Assembly (NCBI GenBank): GCA_003141895.1
Contig: PLNT01000034.1
Coordinates: forward strand, 50,315-112,711
Direction of reading: 5' to 3'
Source of the DNA: Bacteroidales bacterium
Lineage (GTDB): Bacteria > Bacteroidota > Bacteroidia > Bacteroidales > VadinHA17
DNA: 62,397 bases
Part shown: positions 62,271-62,397 of the stretch, in pieces
Numbering within the stretch: position 1 is the stretch's first letter
Layout: every line of letters begins with the position of its first letter
Notes under the pieces: generated by a model
The model's database searches: none
The model's input: the letters and a program-made list of their open reading frames with translations, nothing else
Told to the model about the DNA's origin: nothing
Made by a program: the position numbers and the translations under genes

Positions 62271-62397
62271 AAGAGCCCCCTGCAGCTACGCTCCCGATAG
62301 CTATCGGGATGTCACCCTAAAATGGGGACTAATTCGGCGTACTTGATGAAACTATTGATATACTGAGAATTTACCTCCCCTTTAGGGCATAGCCGTC
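62271..62397. repeat. G/C-tract repeat at the right edge of the window
   Basis: AGCCCCCTGCAGCTACGC is followed by the perfect 18-bp palindrome TCCCGATAGCTATCGGGA (62292-62309), then CACCCTAAAATGGGGA and ACCTCCCCTTTAGGG near the end. It looks like another member of the REP-like class and is cut by the window edge. Confidence 0.65.

Noticed and set aside
1-62397. tRNA, rRNA, or prophage genes
   Set aside because: No cloverleaf, rRNA segment, integrase, terminase or capsid-like gene was recognised while reading both strands.

Overview
The window looks like a chromosomal segment of an uncultured or environmental member of the Bacteroidetes (Bacteroidota), most likely a Bacteroidales-like lineage. 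The signs are low GC content, Bacteroidetes-type -7 promoter boxes (TAnnTTTG), a type IX secretion (gliding-type) C-terminal sorting domain, a SusC-style TonB receptor with a carboxypeptidase-like N-terminal plug extension, DUF4412, DUF3810 and PG0541-type proteins, and a NuoC-NuoD fusion inside a full complex I operon. No rRNA, tRNA or CRISPR array was seen. The species was not identified.

Layout. 0.4-2.6 kb: an EF-G paralogue. 2.6-9.2 kb, minus strand: a TetR-TolC-adaptor-RND efflux operon ending in a small PII-like protein. 9.5-13.3 kb: PhzF, RidA, a D-threonine-aldolase-family enzyme and a membrane dipeptidase, probably for D-amino-acid or dipeptide breakdown. 13.4-20.1 kb: a T9SS-sorted PKD protein, a UvrD/PcrA helicase, a DUF4412 protein, a membrane protein and a membrane-anchored LuxR regulator, the last two divergent over a shared region with three palindromic sites. 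20.2-26.5 kb: a second TetR-controlled exporter locus in which the TolC gene is internally deleted and the HlyD gene is frameshifted, while two ABC-2 permeases remain intact. 26.4-30.3 kb, minus strand: a thiamine uptake operon (TPP riboswitch, TonB receptor, PnuT, thiamine pyrophosphokinase). 30.3-41.4 kb: mixed metabolic, hydrolase and surface genes. 42.4-57.1 kb, minus strand: a complete 13-gene NADH:quinone oxidoreductase operon. 57.3-62.2 kb: an acidic protein, a ferredoxin, a dihydroorotate-dehydrogenase-like flavoprotein, a Kup potassium transporter and a DUF3810 metallopeptidase-like membrane protein.

The most unusual feature is a dense population of short, structured, dispersed repeats. 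One family is exactly 81 bp in all three copies and can fold into an outer stem enclosing two GC-rich hairpins, with stems conserved and linker and loops variable. Related G/C-tract elements sit between ridA and the D-TA gene, inside the 3' end of nuoM, at the right edge of the window, and on both sides of a small DUF559 (Vsr-like) endonuclease gene. A different repeat family brackets a decayed GIY-YIG endonuclease gene between the T9SS/lipoprotein region and nuoN. The pairing of two unrelated small nucleases with two repeat families suggests nuclease-assisted REP mobilisation, analogous to but distinct from RAYT/REPtron systems. This is an inference and has not been tested.
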